In this document: piece by piece, positions 45,121 to 54,205 of the stretch
How positions within the stretch are numbered: position 1 is the first letter of the stretch
How the letters are laid out: each line of letters opens with the position of its first letter
DNA from: Cryobacterium sp. BB307
GTDB taxonomy: Bacteria; Actinomycetota; Actinomycetes; Actinomycetales; Microbacteriaceae
Assembly (NCBI RefSeq): GCF_012274275.1
Contig: NZ_JAANZA010000001.1
Location: 496,001 to 560,000 of the forward strand
Direction of reading: 5' to 3'
Length of the DNA: 64,000 nt
Made by a program: the position numbers and the translations under genes
The notes under the pieces: generated by a model
What the model was told of the DNA's origin: nothing
Seen by the model: only the letters and a program-made list of their open reading frames with translations
Database searches by the model: none

Positions 45121-46818
45121 TCAGCTGCTGCAGTAGGTGACCGTGATCGCGGAACGCTGCGGGTGAACACCCGGACTCAACGACTGACCGGTCACCGAGC
45201 TGCCTGCACAGGTGCTGTCGGGTCGCGGATCCGGGCTGAGTCCGAGATTGCGCAACTGAGTCAGTGCCTCACCAATCGGCAGACCGACGATGCGCGGCAC
45301 CTCGATCAGACCATCGGAGACGATCAGGTTCACCGCGGAACCCCTCGGCGCCGCCTCGCCACTCGCGGGACTGCTCCCGATCACCACGCCAGCAGCCACG
45401 GACGGTGAGTGCTGCTGCGACGTGTTGCCCCACTCCAGACCGACGCTTTTGAGCGCCGCGATCGCATCCTCCTCGTTCATGTTGACGAGCGACGGGACGG
45501 TGGCCATGCTCACGCCCGTCGACACGAAGACCCGAACGACCTGCTCCTTGCCGACCTTCGAGCCGGACTCCGGCGAAATCCGGATGATGAAGCCCTCTTG
45601 GACGGTGTCACTTGACTCCCCGTGCCGCTCCGGAACGAGACCCAGCTCGGTCAGGTCGGCCGCACCGCTCTCGTAGCTGGCGCCGACAATGTCGGGCACC
45701 TCCACCGAGATGTTGTGCGCGATCTGCGTCGGCTGCAGGTTCGTGACCCAGAACAGCACACCCACCAGAACGACCGCGATCGTGGCGATGCCCGCCCAGA
45801 TCCAGGCGACCGGCGGGCGCGACTGGGTGCGCACCACTCGGTCGTCGCCGGAATTGGCGAGCTGCCGGATGGTGGCATCCGTACCGGCGGACTGTCGCGG
45901 GTTCACACCGAACAGCGCCGCGTTGAAGTCCGTCTGTGGGAGCTTGCGGGCCGGGATCTCACCAGCAGCTGCCGCCTCCAGATCCTCGCGGAACTCGGCG
46001 GCGGTCTGGAACCGCTCGAACTTGTCCTTGGCGAGCGAGTGCAACACGATCGCGTCGAGCGCCGGCGACACCTTGGGGTTGAAGCTGCTCGGCTTCGGTG
46101 GGGTCTCGCTGATGTGCTGGTAGGCGACGGCGGCCGGCCGATCGCCGTGGAACGGCGGACGTCCGGTGAGCAACTCGAACAACACCACGCCGGTCGAATA
46201 CAGGTCGGTGCGGGCATCGACAGTCTCGCCACGCGCCTGCTCCGGCGAGAAGTACTGTGCCGTGCCGAGCACCGCGCTCGTGTCGGCCACGGTCGTCGCG
46301 CTATCCGACACCGCACGGGCGATGCCGAAGTCCATGACCTTCACCTGGCCGTTCGGTGTCACCATGATGTTGCCCGGTTTGATGTCGCGGTGCACCAGCA
46401 GCGCGCGGTGGCTGTACTCGAGAGCGGTGAGCACACCCGAGATGATGCGCACCGCCTCCCTCGGCTCCAGCGGACCATCGGCGATGATGTCCTTCAGCAG
46501 CCGGCCGTCGACATACTCCATGACGATGAACGGCAACTGCGTTTCATGACCACGCTCGTCTTGCACCGTCTCTTCACCGGCGTCGAACACGCGAACGATC
46601 GTGGGATGCGCCATCCGGGCGGCTTTCTGCGCCTCCTCCCGGAACAGCATCCGGAACCGAGGGTCGGTGGCAAGGGATGCTTTGAGCAGCTTGATCGCGA
46701 CCTGGCGTCCCAGTCGGGTGTCCGTGCCGAGGTGAACCTCGGACATGCCGCCGCGGCCGAGGAGTGCACCAACGTTGTACCTGCCAGCAAGCAGGCGCGT
46801 GCCATCAGTCACAGTCAC
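45121..46818 (-). CDS. pknB: Serine/threonine protein kinase PknB with PASTA domains
   Basis: This 565-aa transmembrane kinase has GRGGMSEVHLG (P-loop), the catalytic loop HRDIKPGNIMV and DFGIAR (DFG). After the single helix (PVAWIWAGIATIAVVLVGVLFWV) come three PASTA repeats, each with a G-L-x-x-G core. The last ends with two cysteines (TCAGSS, TYCSS) that could form a disulfide. PASTA binds muropeptides or lipid II. The gene is last in the operon. Confidence 0.95.
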   Translation of the reverse strand: MTVTDGTRLLAGRYNVGALLGRGGMSEVHLGTDTRLGRQVAIKLLKASLATDPRFRMLFREEAQKAARMAHPTIVRVFDAGEETVQDERGHETQLPFIVMEYVDGRLLKDIIADGPLEPREAVRIISGVLTALEYSHRALLVHRDIKPGNIMVTPNGQVKVMDFGIARAVSDSATTVADTSAVLGTAQYFSPEQARGETVDARTDLYSTGVVLFELLTGRPPFHGDRPAAVAYQHISETPPKPSSFNPKVSPALDAIVLHSLAKDKFERFQTAAEFREDLEAAAAGEIPARKLPQTDFNAALFGVNPRQSAGTDATIRQLANSGDDRVVRTQSRPPVAWIWAGIATIAVVLVGVLFWVTNLQPTQIAHNISVEVPDIVGASYESGAADLTELGLVPERHGESSDTVQEGFIIRISPESGSKVGKEQVVRVFVSTGVSMATVPSLVNMNEEDAIAALKSVGLEWGNTSQQHSPSVAAGVVIGSSPASGEAAPRGSAVNLIVSDGLIEVPRIVGLPIGEALTQLRNLGLSPDPRPDSTCAGSSVTGQSLSPGVHPQRSAITVTYCSS

Positions 46819-46874
46819 GTGCAGTTCTCCCGGGTGCGAGGGTAATCGGGCCCAAGTCTAACTGCTCGCCGACG

Positions 46875-48524
46875 TTACTCCGCTTCTGCCACCGTGATAG
46901 TCAACGAGTCGGATGACGGGGACGGCACTCCGCCGCAGCGCGCGATATACGAGATGGTCACCGTGCCGGGCGAGTTCGGCATAGTTACGCTCGTGCTCTG
47001 CGTGCCCGCGGGGGCCGGCGGGATGCTGGGCCCACCTTGCACCGAGAACTCGTACGCCGTGAGCGAGGTGTTCGGCGGGCAGCCCGTATACACCGGCCAG
47101 TTGATCTGTACCGTGTCGCCCGGCTCGGCTGTGCTGGGACCGCTCAGCGGGTTCGGCTTCGTCGGTTCCGGAATGGGCGAGTAGATGCTCACCGTGACCG
47201 TGGTGCCCTTGGCAATGGTGCCCGTCGGGTCGACCGCATAGACGAGGCCTACCTGTGACGGATCGGGCGCGGTCGCGCCCTCGTTGACAGACACGCCGAG
47301 CCCGAGGTCCCCGAGGATCTGCCGGGCTTCCGCCTCGGTCTTGCCGCGGACCAGGTCGAGGTTGACGTTCACCGAATCCGAGGTCGGCGATGCGCTTGGA
47401 GAAGCGGAGGTCGGTGTGGAGACTGAGCGTGACGGACTGGCGGAGGTTGGCGGCGGCTCCTCGCTCGGCTGCCCGAGGAGGGCGATGATCGTGCCGATGA
47501 GCACGACGAGCAGGATGCCGATGAGTGCGATCAGCGGCCACGTCCACGGGTTGCGCTTCTTGGTCGCCGCCTGCACCGGTCCGGTCTGGGTCGCACCAGA
47601 GGGCGTGACCGGCAGCATCCGGGTCGCGTCTTCGTTGCCGATCGCGGAGGTCGCCAGTTCGCTCGCGCCGAGCACGGCGGGAACGGCCGCTGCGGCACCA
47701 GCGACATCACCGCGGCGCAACGCCTGGGCGGCGCGCGCGAGGTGCGCGGCGGTCGCCGGGCGCTCCTCGGGCTTCTTGGCGATGCACGCGCTGACGAGGT
47801 TGCGCACCGGCTCGGCCACTGTTCCCGGCAGCGCGGGAGGGGCCTCGTTGATCTGAGCCATGGCGATGGCGACCTGCGACTCGCCGGTGAACGGCCGTCG
47901 TCCTGCGAGTGCCTCGTAGGCGACGATGCCGAGGGAGTAGATGTCGGTGGACGGGGATGCCGGATGTCCGCTCGCTTGCTCTGGCGAGAGGTACTGCACC
48001 GTTCCCATCACCTGTCCGGTGGCCGTCAGCGGAACCTGGTCGGCGATTCGGGCGATGCCGAAGTCCGTGATCTTGACCCGACCATCCGGAGTGATCAGCA
48101 GGTTGCCCGGCTTGATGTCGCGGTGCACCAACCCGGCGGCGTGGGCGGCTTGGAGGGCGGATGCCGTCTGCGCGACGAAGTCGAGCACGCGGTCGGTCGG
48201 CAGTACGCGTTCGCGCTCGAGGATCGTGGACAGCGCCTCGCCGGGCACCAACTCCATCACGAGGTAGGCGCTGCCGTCCTCCTCGCCATAGTCGAACACG
48301 TTCGCGATTCCCTCGTGGTTCACGAGCGCAGCGTGACGCGCTTCGGCGCGGAACCGCTCAAGGAAGCCGGGGTCACCGAGGTATTCGTCCTTCAGGATCT
48401 TGATCGCCACCGTGCGTCCGATGACGAGGTCCGTCGCTTGCCAGACCTCCCCCATGCCGCCAATGGCGATACGACTCGCGAGCTGGTACCTACCCCCGAA
48501 AGTGAGGCCGCTTGTGGGTCTCAT
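46875..48524 (-). CDS. pknA: Serine/threonine protein kinase PknA-like, with PASTA and C-terminal Ig-like domain
   Basis: The start MRPTSGLTFGGRYQL at 48524 is preferred; the frame extends upstream to 48659 antisense-like sequence. It is 549 aa with the P-loop IGGMGEVWQA, HRDIKPGNLLI and DFGIARI. Unlike mycobacterial PknA, it carries a PASTA-like repeat (VNLDLVRGKTEAEARQIL) and a C-terminal beta-sandwich-like domain with two cysteines (TGCPPNTS, IARCGGVPS). The ATGA overlap with pbpA shows coupling. Confidence 0.92.
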   Translation of the reverse strand: MRPTSGLTFGGRYQLASRIAIGGMGEVWQATDLVIGRTVAIKILKDEYLGDPGFLERFRAEARHAALVNHEGIANVFDYGEEDGSAYLVMELVPGEALSTILERERVLPTDRVLDFVAQTASALQAAHAAGLVHRDIKPGNLLITPDGRVKITDFGIARIADQVPLTATGQVMGTVQYLSPEQASGHPASPSTDIYSLGIVAYEALAGRRPFTGESQVAIAMAQINEAPPALPGTVAEPVRNLVSACIAKKPEERPATAAHLARAAQALRRGDVAGAAAAVPAVLGASELATSAIGNEDATRMLPVTPSGATQTGPVQAATKKRNPWTWPLIALIGILLVVLIGTIIALLGQPSEEPPPTSASPSRSVSTPTSASPSASPTSDSVNVNLDLVRGKTEAEARQILGDLGLGVSVNEGATAPDPSQVGLVYAVDPTGTIAKGTTVTVSIYSPIPEPTKPNPLSGPSTAEPGDTVQINWPVYTGCPPNTSLTAYEFSVQGGPSIPPAPAGTQSTSVTMPNSPGTVTISYIARCGGVPSPSSDSLTITVAEAE

Positions 48525-49963
48525 CTGCTCAGCACCGCTTCCATGACCCTCCTGGCGATCGGCGCGGCTTCGGCGTTGCCCGAGCTTCGACCACCGTCCT
48601 CGATGACAACTGCGACGGCAACCTGGGGGTCTTCGGCGGGTGCGAAGCCCGTGAACCACAGGGTGTACGGTTCACCCTCGCCGTTCTCAGAAGTGCCAGT
48701 TTTCCCACCCACGTTGACTCCACTTATTCTTGCATTGCTGGCCGCGCCATTCGCGACGTTGTTGACCATAAGTTGCACAAGCGTTGCACTCGTCTCCGGG
48801 CTGATCGGGTTGCTGTAGACCTCCGGCTGGAAACCTTCGATTTCGGAGAGGTCCGAGGCGATGATGCTTTCCACCAGTTCCGGCTTCAGGAGTACGCCGC
48901 CGTTCGCGACCGCAGCCGACACCATTGCCATCTGCAGTGGGGTCGCTCGCACATCCGACTGGCCGAAGGCGGAGAGCATGGTCTGGGCAGCATCAGGATT
49001 GTCCGGATAGTGACTCGGGGTGACTCGCATCGGAACGGAAAGCGGGCGGCCGAATCCGAACGCCTCGGCGTACTGACGCATCAGGTCGTCGCCGAGCGCG
49101 CCGCCGATCTCGGCGAATGGAATGTTGCAGCTGAGGCGCAGAGCGTCCGCAAGCGTGACCTGTTCGCCCGGCCCGCAGGTGCCTCCGCCGGCGTTGTGGA
49201 CGACAGAGTTGCTCTGCGGCAGCTGAAGCTGCGCGGGGTTCGGCACAGCGGTATCCGGGGTCATCGCTCCGCTGTCCAGCGCCGCGGCTGACGCGATGAC
49301 CTTGAAGGTAGAGCCCGGGTGGTAGAGGTCGCCCGTGATCGCGCGGTTGATCAGCGGATCGCTGGGGTCGGCGAGGAGCGAGTCGTACGCGTTCATGACC
49401 TCGGAGGTGCTGTGCGAAGCGAGCAGGTTGGGATCGTAGCTGGGCTTCGACACCATGGCGAGAACAGCGCCGGTCTGTGGGTCGAGAGCGACCACCGCTC
49501 CGTGGTGGTCTCCGAGCGCATCCCACGCAGCCTGCTGCACGACGGGGTCGATGGTGAGCTCGACGGCCGCGCCCTTGGCTTCCTGGCCGGTGAAGATGGC
49601 GTTCAGCTGCGCGAAGAACTGGTCATTGGAGGTGCCGCTGAGGTAGTCGTTGAGGGCACCCTCGATCCCGGTGTTGCCCTGGTTGAGGGTGAAGTAGCCG
49701 GTGATGTTGGCGTACAACTCGGGCTGGGTGTAGGTGCGCAGGTAGCGGTACTCGGAATCGACCGGGGTCGAGTACGCGATCGCCTCACCGTCGACCAGGA
49801 TCGGGCCGCGCTGGGTCGAGTAGCTGTCGTACAAGGTTCGGACGTTGCGGCCATCGGCGCGCAGGTTGTCGGCCTGCAGCGCCGTGATGACGGTGCTCGA
49901 TGCGCACAGCGCGAAGAACATGACGAGCAGGGCGACGCTGACGCGCCTTATTTCGCGATTCAT
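48521..49963 (-). CDS. pbpA: Penicillin-binding protein 2, class B transpeptidase (PbpA)
   Basis: This 480-aa protein has an N-terminal helix and the transpeptidase motifs SxxK as STFK (PGSTFK), SxN as SCN (LSCNIPFAE) and KTG as KTGTS. It crosslinks peptidoglycan during growth, probably with the adjacent RodA. A fused N-terminal non-penicillin-binding part is short. Its ATG overlaps the end of the rodA gene on the minus strand (4-base overlap). Confidence 0.95.
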   Translation of the reverse strand: MNREIRRVSVALLVMFFALCASSTVITALQADNLRADGRNVRTLYDSYSTQRGPILVDGEAIAYSTPVDSEYRYLRTYTQPELYANITGYFTLNQGNTGIEGALNDYLSGTSNDQFFAQLNAIFTGQEAKGAAVELTIDPVVQQAAWDALGDHHGAVVALDPQTGAVLAMVSKPSYDPNLLASHSTSEVMNAYDSLLADPSDPLINRAITGDLYHPGSTFKVIASAAALDSGAMTPDTAVPNPAQLQLPQSNSVVHNAGGGTCGPGEQVTLADALRLSCNIPFAEIGGALGDDLMRQYAEAFGFGRPLSVPMRVTPSHYPDNPDAAQTMLSAFGQSDVRATPLQMAMVSAAVANGGVLLKPELVESIIASDLSEIEGFQPEVYSNPISPETSATLVQLMVNNVANGAASNARISGVNVGGKTGTSENGEGEPYTLWFTGFAPAEDPQVAVAVVIEDGGRSSGNAEAAPIARRVMEAVLSR

Positions 49964-51378
49964 GGTCCCACCACCAAATGCGGTCCGGTTCGGACCGTGT
50001 CAGAGAGCCGTAACAGCAGCGCGACGATGATCCAGTTGGCCACCAGTGACGAGCCGCCGGCGGCGAGGAACGGTGTCGTGAGTCCTGTCAGAGGGATCAG
50101 TCGCGTCACGCCGCCGACGACGATGAACACCTGCAGCGCAATCACGAACGAGAGGCCGACGGCGAGCAGCCGGCCGAAGTCATCCTGTCCAGCGAACCCG
50201 ATGCGCATGCCGCGCGCGACGAACAGCAGGTACAGCCCGAAGATCACGAACAGGCCGGCGAGGCCGAGTTCCTCGCCGAGGCTCGCGATGATGTAGTCGC
50301 TGTCCGCGAGCGGCGTCAGATACGGGCGGCCCTGGCCGAGACCGGTGCCGATCAGCTCGCCGTGAGCGAGGCCGAACATGCCCTGCACCAGCTGGTAGCT
50401 GCCGCCGATCGCGTCGTAATGGGCCGGATTGAAAGGGTCGAGCCAGGCGTTGAAGCGGCCCTGCACGTAACCGAGGGTCTGGCTCGCGACGAGTGCTCCG
50501 CCGACGAACAGGCCGAGTCCGAGAATCACCCAGCTCGCCCGTCCTGTTGCGACGTAGATCATCACCAGGAAGAGGCCGAAGTACAGCAGTGAGGTTCCGA
50601 GGTCGCGCTGGAAGATCAGGACGGCCATCGCAGCGGCCCAGATGACGAGGATCGGGCCGAGGTCGCGGGCTCGCGGAAACCGCATCCCCAAGAATTTCTT
50701 GCCGACCATTGACAGGCTGTCGCGCGCCTCGACCAGATAGCCGGCGAAGAAGATCGCCAGCGCGATCTTGGCGAGCTCACCGGGCTGGAACGAGAACCCG
50801 AAGATGTTGATCCACAGCCGTGCGCCGTTGATGGTCTGGCCGATCCCCGGCAGCATGGGCAGCAGCAGGAGGACGATTCCCGTGAACATCGCGATGTAGC
50901 GGTAGCGCTGCAGCACACGATGGTTCCGGATCAGCACGATCACGGCGAGTGCGATCACAATCGCCAGGGCCGTCCAGGCCATCTGCCGCACCCCGGCCGA
51001 CGCCCATCCGGTAGCGCCATCGTTGAGGTGGATGCGGTAGATCATCGCGATGCCGAGACCGTTGAGCACGGATGCGATGGGCAGTAGGAAGGGATCGGCA
51101 TCCGGGGCGACAATCCGGAGCGCGACGTGCACGACGAGCACGAGTGCGCAGAGCAGGCCCGTGTAGGTGATCGCGTCACTGTGCGTCTCGCCGCCTAGCG
51201 CGCCGAACTGCACCAGGATTATCGACCCGAGGTTGATCGCGAACGCGACTAGCAGCAGCCCGAGTTCGAGATTGCGCTGCCGGGCGGGGGTGCGCAGCCT
51301 CAGCTTGATCGTCCCGGTGAAGGTGTTGCGGGGTTCTGCGGCGGCTGGCTTTCCCGCGATGGGAGCGGTCTCAGTCAT
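49960..51378 (-). CDS. rodA: FtsW/RodA/SpoVE-family SEDS glycosyltransferase
   Basis: This 472-aa protein has about 12 helices and SEDS-family motifs such as FQPGELAKIA, GFSFQPGE and FQRDLGTSL. It polymerises lipid II into glycan strands. The proximity of pbpA, pstP, pknA and pknB points to the RodA elongation form rather than FtsW (inference). It overlaps the phosphatase stop by 8 bases. Confidence 0.94.
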   Translation of the reverse strand: MTETAPIAGKPAAAEPRNTFTGTIKLRLRTPARQRNLELGLLLVAFAINLGSIILVQFGALGGETHSDAITYTGLLCALVLVVHVALRIVAPDADPFLLPIASVLNGLGIAMIYRIHLNDGATGWASAGVRQMAWTALAIVIALAVIVLIRNHRVLQRYRYIAMFTGIVLLLLPMLPGIGQTINGARLWINIFGFSFQPGELAKIALAIFFAGYLVEARDSLSMVGKKFLGMRFPRARDLGPILVIWAAAMAVLIFQRDLGTSLLYFGLFLVMIYVATGRASWVILGLGLFVGGALVASQTLGYVQGRFNAWLDPFNPAHYDAIGGSYQLVQGMFGLAHGELIGTGLGQGRPYLTPLADSDYIIASLGEELGLAGLFVIFGLYLLFVARGMRIGFAGQDDFGRLLAVGLSFVIALQVFIVVGGVTRLIPLTGLTTPFLAAGGSSLVANWIIVALLLRLSDTVRTGPHLVVGP

Positions 51379-52615
51379 TGCTCAACTCGCTCAGTCTCTC
51401 GATGATCTTGCGGGCATCCGCGAGGCTGTCCGCACTGATCGTTTCCTCGACCGTTGACCGCGTGTAGGGCGGCAACCCCTCCATGGTGATACTCGTCTGC
51501 TGGTAAACGCTGGAGAGCGAGATCGGGCCGACGGTCTGCTGTACGCCCTTGTAGATGGCGACGGTGTCGCCGTTGGCGCCGACGTAGTAGTGCGTTTGGG
51601 TCCACTGGTAGCCGAGCACCAGGCCGACCACGATTGCGGCGATGGCCAGGGTGATGGCGACAAGCCAGGTGATCCGGCGGCGGAGGGCCCGCCGCTTGTC
51701 CTCGAGGATGAGCTCGTCGAGGTACTCCTCGGATTCCGGTTCGAAGTGGGAGTCCTCGTGCTGGGTCGACTTGAGCGGATGCAGCAGCAGGGTCGGCAAG
51801 CGCAGCGCGCGCCGGGCGATTTCCGCCTCGTAGGTGAGGGGCAGGGCGGCCGAGCCGACGATCTGCGGCGGCATGCCCGCGTACTCGTCGTCTTCGCCGA
51901 CGTCGATGAGCACCACCGTGACGTTGTCCGGCGCACCGTGGTCGAGGCTTTCCTTGATGAGCCTGTTCGCGGCGTCCCGCGTCGTGCCGAAGTTCGCAAG
52001 GATCGTTTCGAGTTTGTCGTCCGTGACATAGCTGCTGAGCCCGTCGGAGCAGATCAGCCAGCGGTCGCCCGGCCGGGTGTCGAGCACGGTCGTGTCGATC
52101 TCCGGTGACGAATCGATGTCGCCAAGCACCCGCATGAGCACGTTGCGGCGGGGATGGACTGCCGCCTCCTCCTGCGTGATGCGCCCGCTCTCGACGAGTC
52201 GCTGAACGAACGTGTGGTCGGCGGTGATCTGGTCCAACTCACCGTCGCGGAACCGGTAGATGCGCGAATCGCCGATGTGGGCGATGGCGATTCTGTCGCC
52301 GACTCGGGCGAGCGCGCTGACTGTCGTGCCCATGCCGGTGAGTTCGGCGTGGTCGAAGACCGTCTCGGCGAGCATGGTGTTCGCGGCGAGCAGTGCGGTC
52401 TGCAACGCGAACGCGGCGTCCTCCGCGGAGGCGTATTCGCGGTCAGCCTCGGCGATGCGCTTGATGGCAATCGCGGATGCGACATCGCCGCCAGCGTGCC
52501 CGCCCATGCCGTCGGCGACGACGAAGAGGTGTCTGCCGGCGTATCCGGAGTCCTGGTTGTTCGATCTCAGCTTTCCGACGTGCGAAACGGCAACACTCTT
52601 GCCAATGGTGGCCAT
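51371..52615 (-). CDS. pstP: PP2C-type serine/threonine phosphatase PstP
   Basis: This 414-aa protein has metal-binding motifs VADGMGGHAGGDVAS, SDGLSSYV and GAPDNVTVVLI. A single helix (ITWLVAITLAIAAIVVGLVLGY) leads to an extracytoplasmic domain, unusual in having a short length of about 65 residues. It opposes PknA and PknB. The start MATIGKSVAVSHVG is at 52615, close to fhaB. Confidence 0.95.
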   Translation of the reverse strand: MATIGKSVAVSHVGKLRSNNQDSGYAGRHLFVVADGMGGHAGGDVASAIAIKRIAEADREYASAEDAAFALQTALLAANTMLAETVFDHAELTGMGTTVSALARVGDRIAIAHIGDSRIYRFRDGELDQITADHTFVQRLVESGRITQEEAAVHPRRNVLMRVLGDIDSSPEIDTTVLDTRPGDRWLICSDGLSSYVTDDKLETILANFGTTRDAANRLIKESLDHGAPDNVTVVLIDVGEDDEYAGMPPQIVGSAALPLTYEAEIARRALRLPTLLLHPLKSTQHEDSHFEPESEEYLDELILEDKRRALRRRITWLVAITLAIAAIVVGLVLGYQWTQTHYYVGANGDTVAIYKGVQQTVGPISLSSVYQQTSITMEGLPPYTRSTVEETISADSLADARKIIERLSELSND

Positions 52616-52619
52616 CCAG

Positions 52620-53141
52620 TTACCGCCGCAGTTCGAAGCTGGTGGTGCCGATCTTCACCGGAGTGTTGAGCGGGACCGGCGTCGGCACGGTGACGCGCTG
52701 GCCGGCCAGGTAGGTGCCGTTGGTGGAGTCGAGGTCCTGGATGACCCAGTCGTCTCCCCACAGCATGAGCCGGGCGTGGTGGGTCGAGGTGTAGTCGTCG
52801 CGGATGACCAGCCCGCTCTCGCTCGAGCGGCCGATGGTGAGCGGCTGGTCGGAGAGGGCGAGCTCGAGCCCCTCCTTGGCGCCCGAGGTGATCACTAGCC
52901 GCTTAGCCGAATTGGATCCGGCTGGGCCTGCTGCTGCTGCCGGTGCCGGTGTGGGCTGGGGCGCGGATGCTACCGGTGCTGCGGCCGGGAACGGTGACGC
53001 GGCGGGCTGGGACTCCGCGGGCATCCGGCGCACCTTCTGCCCGAACAGGTCGGTGCGCAGAGCGTAGACGATGGCGAAGACGAACACCCACAGGAGCAGG
53101 AGGAACCCGATCCGTAAGACCAGCAGCGTCAGGTCACTCAA
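52620..53141 (-). CDS. fhaB: FHA domain protein FhaB
   Basis: This 173-aa protein has an N-terminal membrane helix (LLVLRIGFLLLLWVFVFAIVYAL), a proline-alanine-rich linker, and a C-terminal FHA domain (GRSSESGLVIRDDYTSTHHARL) that binds phosphothreonine. In mycobacteria FhaB (FipA) connects kinase signals to division. It overlaps fhaA by 4 bases. Confidence 0.94.
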   Translation of the reverse strand: MSDLTLLVLRIGFLLLLWVFVFAIVYALRTDLFGQKVRRMPAESQPAASPFPAAAPVASAPQPTPAPAAAAGPAGSNSAKRLVITSGAKEGLELALSDQPLTIGRSSESGLVIRDDYTSTHHARLMLWGDDWVIQDLDSTNGTYLAGQRVTVPTPVPLNTPVKIGTTSFELRR

Positions 53142-53851
53142 CGGCTGCCCCCCGGGCGATCGCCACGATCGGACGGGTCGGCTGTCGCGGATTGGGCAAG
53201 CACCCGGAAAACGATACGGGTTCTGCCGATCGAAATCACGGAGTCCGGGGGCAGCGGCGAGGCGGTGACCGGCGATCCGTTGAGTTGAGTGCCGTTCGTG
53301 GAGCCCAGGTCACGGACTTCGCCACGCGATCCGTCCCACAGGATCTCGACGTGCTTGCGGGAGATTCCGGTGTCATTGACGGTGATGTCCGCTTCGCTGC
53401 CGCGGCCGATGATCGTGCGGGACTGGGTGATCGCGTGGCGCTTGCCGTTGATGTCGAGCACCGGGGTCCACACGACCTCGCCCTGCACATTCTGCGAGTC
53501 GACCTGGATCATGCCTTCGCTCAGGCTGGAGTCTTCGACCAGGGCGATCATGATGCCGCCGGCGAACTGGTAGTGCTGCGCGGTGGCGTGCGTCTGCACG
53601 AGCCCAGTCAGCTCGTCGGTAAGGGCGGGGCCGAGCCCGGTCATCCGGGAGTGGTCGGCCGGTGAGAGTCGCACCTGGAATTTGTTCGGTACCAGGATGC
53701 GGTCACGTGCAACGACTGCAGCCTTCGTGTCGAGTTCGCGGCGGAGTGCCGCAGTGATCTCGATCGGCTGCAGACCGCTCTTGAAGGTCTTCGCGAACGC
53801 GCCGCCGACGACGCGCTCAAGACCTTTCTCAAAGTTGTCCAGTAGCCCCAA
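53138..53851 (-). CDS. fhaA: FHA domain protein FhaA with DUF3662 N-terminus
   Basis: This 237-aa protein has the N-terminal DUF3662 domain (MGLLDNFEKGLERVVGGAF, the family start) and a C-terminal FHA domain (GRGSEADITVNDTGISRKHVEI). The central linker is far shorter than in mycobacterial FhaA (527 aa). It is the first gene of the operon and probably binds phosphorylated MurJ or other kinases' substrates, by analogy. Confidence 0.94.
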   Translation of the reverse strand: MGLLDNFEKGLERVVGGAFAKTFKSGLQPIEITAALRRELDTKAAVVARDRILVPNKFQVRLSPADHSRMTGLGPALTDELTGLVQTHATAQHYQFAGGIMIALVEDSSLSEGMIQVDSQNVQGEVVWTPVLDINGKRHAITQSRTIIGRGSEADITVNDTGISRKHVEILWDGSRGEVRDLGSTNGTQLNGSPVTASPLPPDSVISIGRTRIVFRVLAQSATADPSDRGDRPGGSR

Positions 53852-53961
53852 CGGTCTTCCTCTCGACCTCGCGTACCTGTGACGATGTTAGTCGCTGAGC
53901 GTTGACGGCCGCCCGACGGCCGCGTTTTCGAGGCCTCGGCTATGGTAATCTCGCTTAGTCT

Positions 53962-54048
53962 GCGCGAGTGGCGAAATTGGCAGACGCGCACGGTTCAGGT
54001 CCGTGTGCCCGTGAGGGCATGGGGGTTCAAGTCCCCCCTCGCGCACCA
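53962..54048 (+). tRNA. tRNA-Leu (anticodon CAG)
   Basis: This 87-base tRNA includes an encoded CCA. The acceptor is GCGCGAG/CTCGCGC, the anticodon arm is CACGG-TTCAGGT-CCGTG with CAG, and the long variable arm (TGCCCGTGAGGGCA) is typical of tRNA-Leu. It is preceded by a TATGGTAAT -10-like element at 53941. Confidence 0.97.
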
Positions 54049-54055
54049 TCCAGGT

Positions 54056-54087
54056 AAAAGGTCATCGGGTTTCCCGGTGGCCTTTTT
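54056..54087 (+). terminator. Rho-independent terminator of tRNA-Leu
   Basis: AAAAGGTCATCGGG pairs with CCCGGTGGCCTTTT across a TTT loop in 14 pairs, two of them G-U, and ends in a T-run. It begins eight bases after the CCA and is the clearest intrinsic terminator in the window. Confidence 0.9.
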
Positions 54088-54138
54088 CTGTTCGCCGGGG
54101 TTCGGGCCCGCGCCCGTTGCGGACACCCGCAGGCCTTG

Positions 54139-54176
54139 CGGACATTTGCGCCCGGCGCACCGGGCGCGGTTGTCCG
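54139..54176. terminator. Long GC-rich hairpin between tRNA-Leu and the methyltransferase
   Basis: CGGACA and TGTCCG arms enclose an inner GCGCCCGG/CCGGGCGC stem around a CGCA loop, with short TTT/GGT internal loops. The element is strong and self-contained, and lies 30 bases beyond the methyltransferase stop. It may terminate the minus strand or be a mobile repeat copy. Confidence 0.5.
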
Positions 54177-54205
54177 GAAGAGGCGCCCTTCGCCGACCGG
54201 AACGA

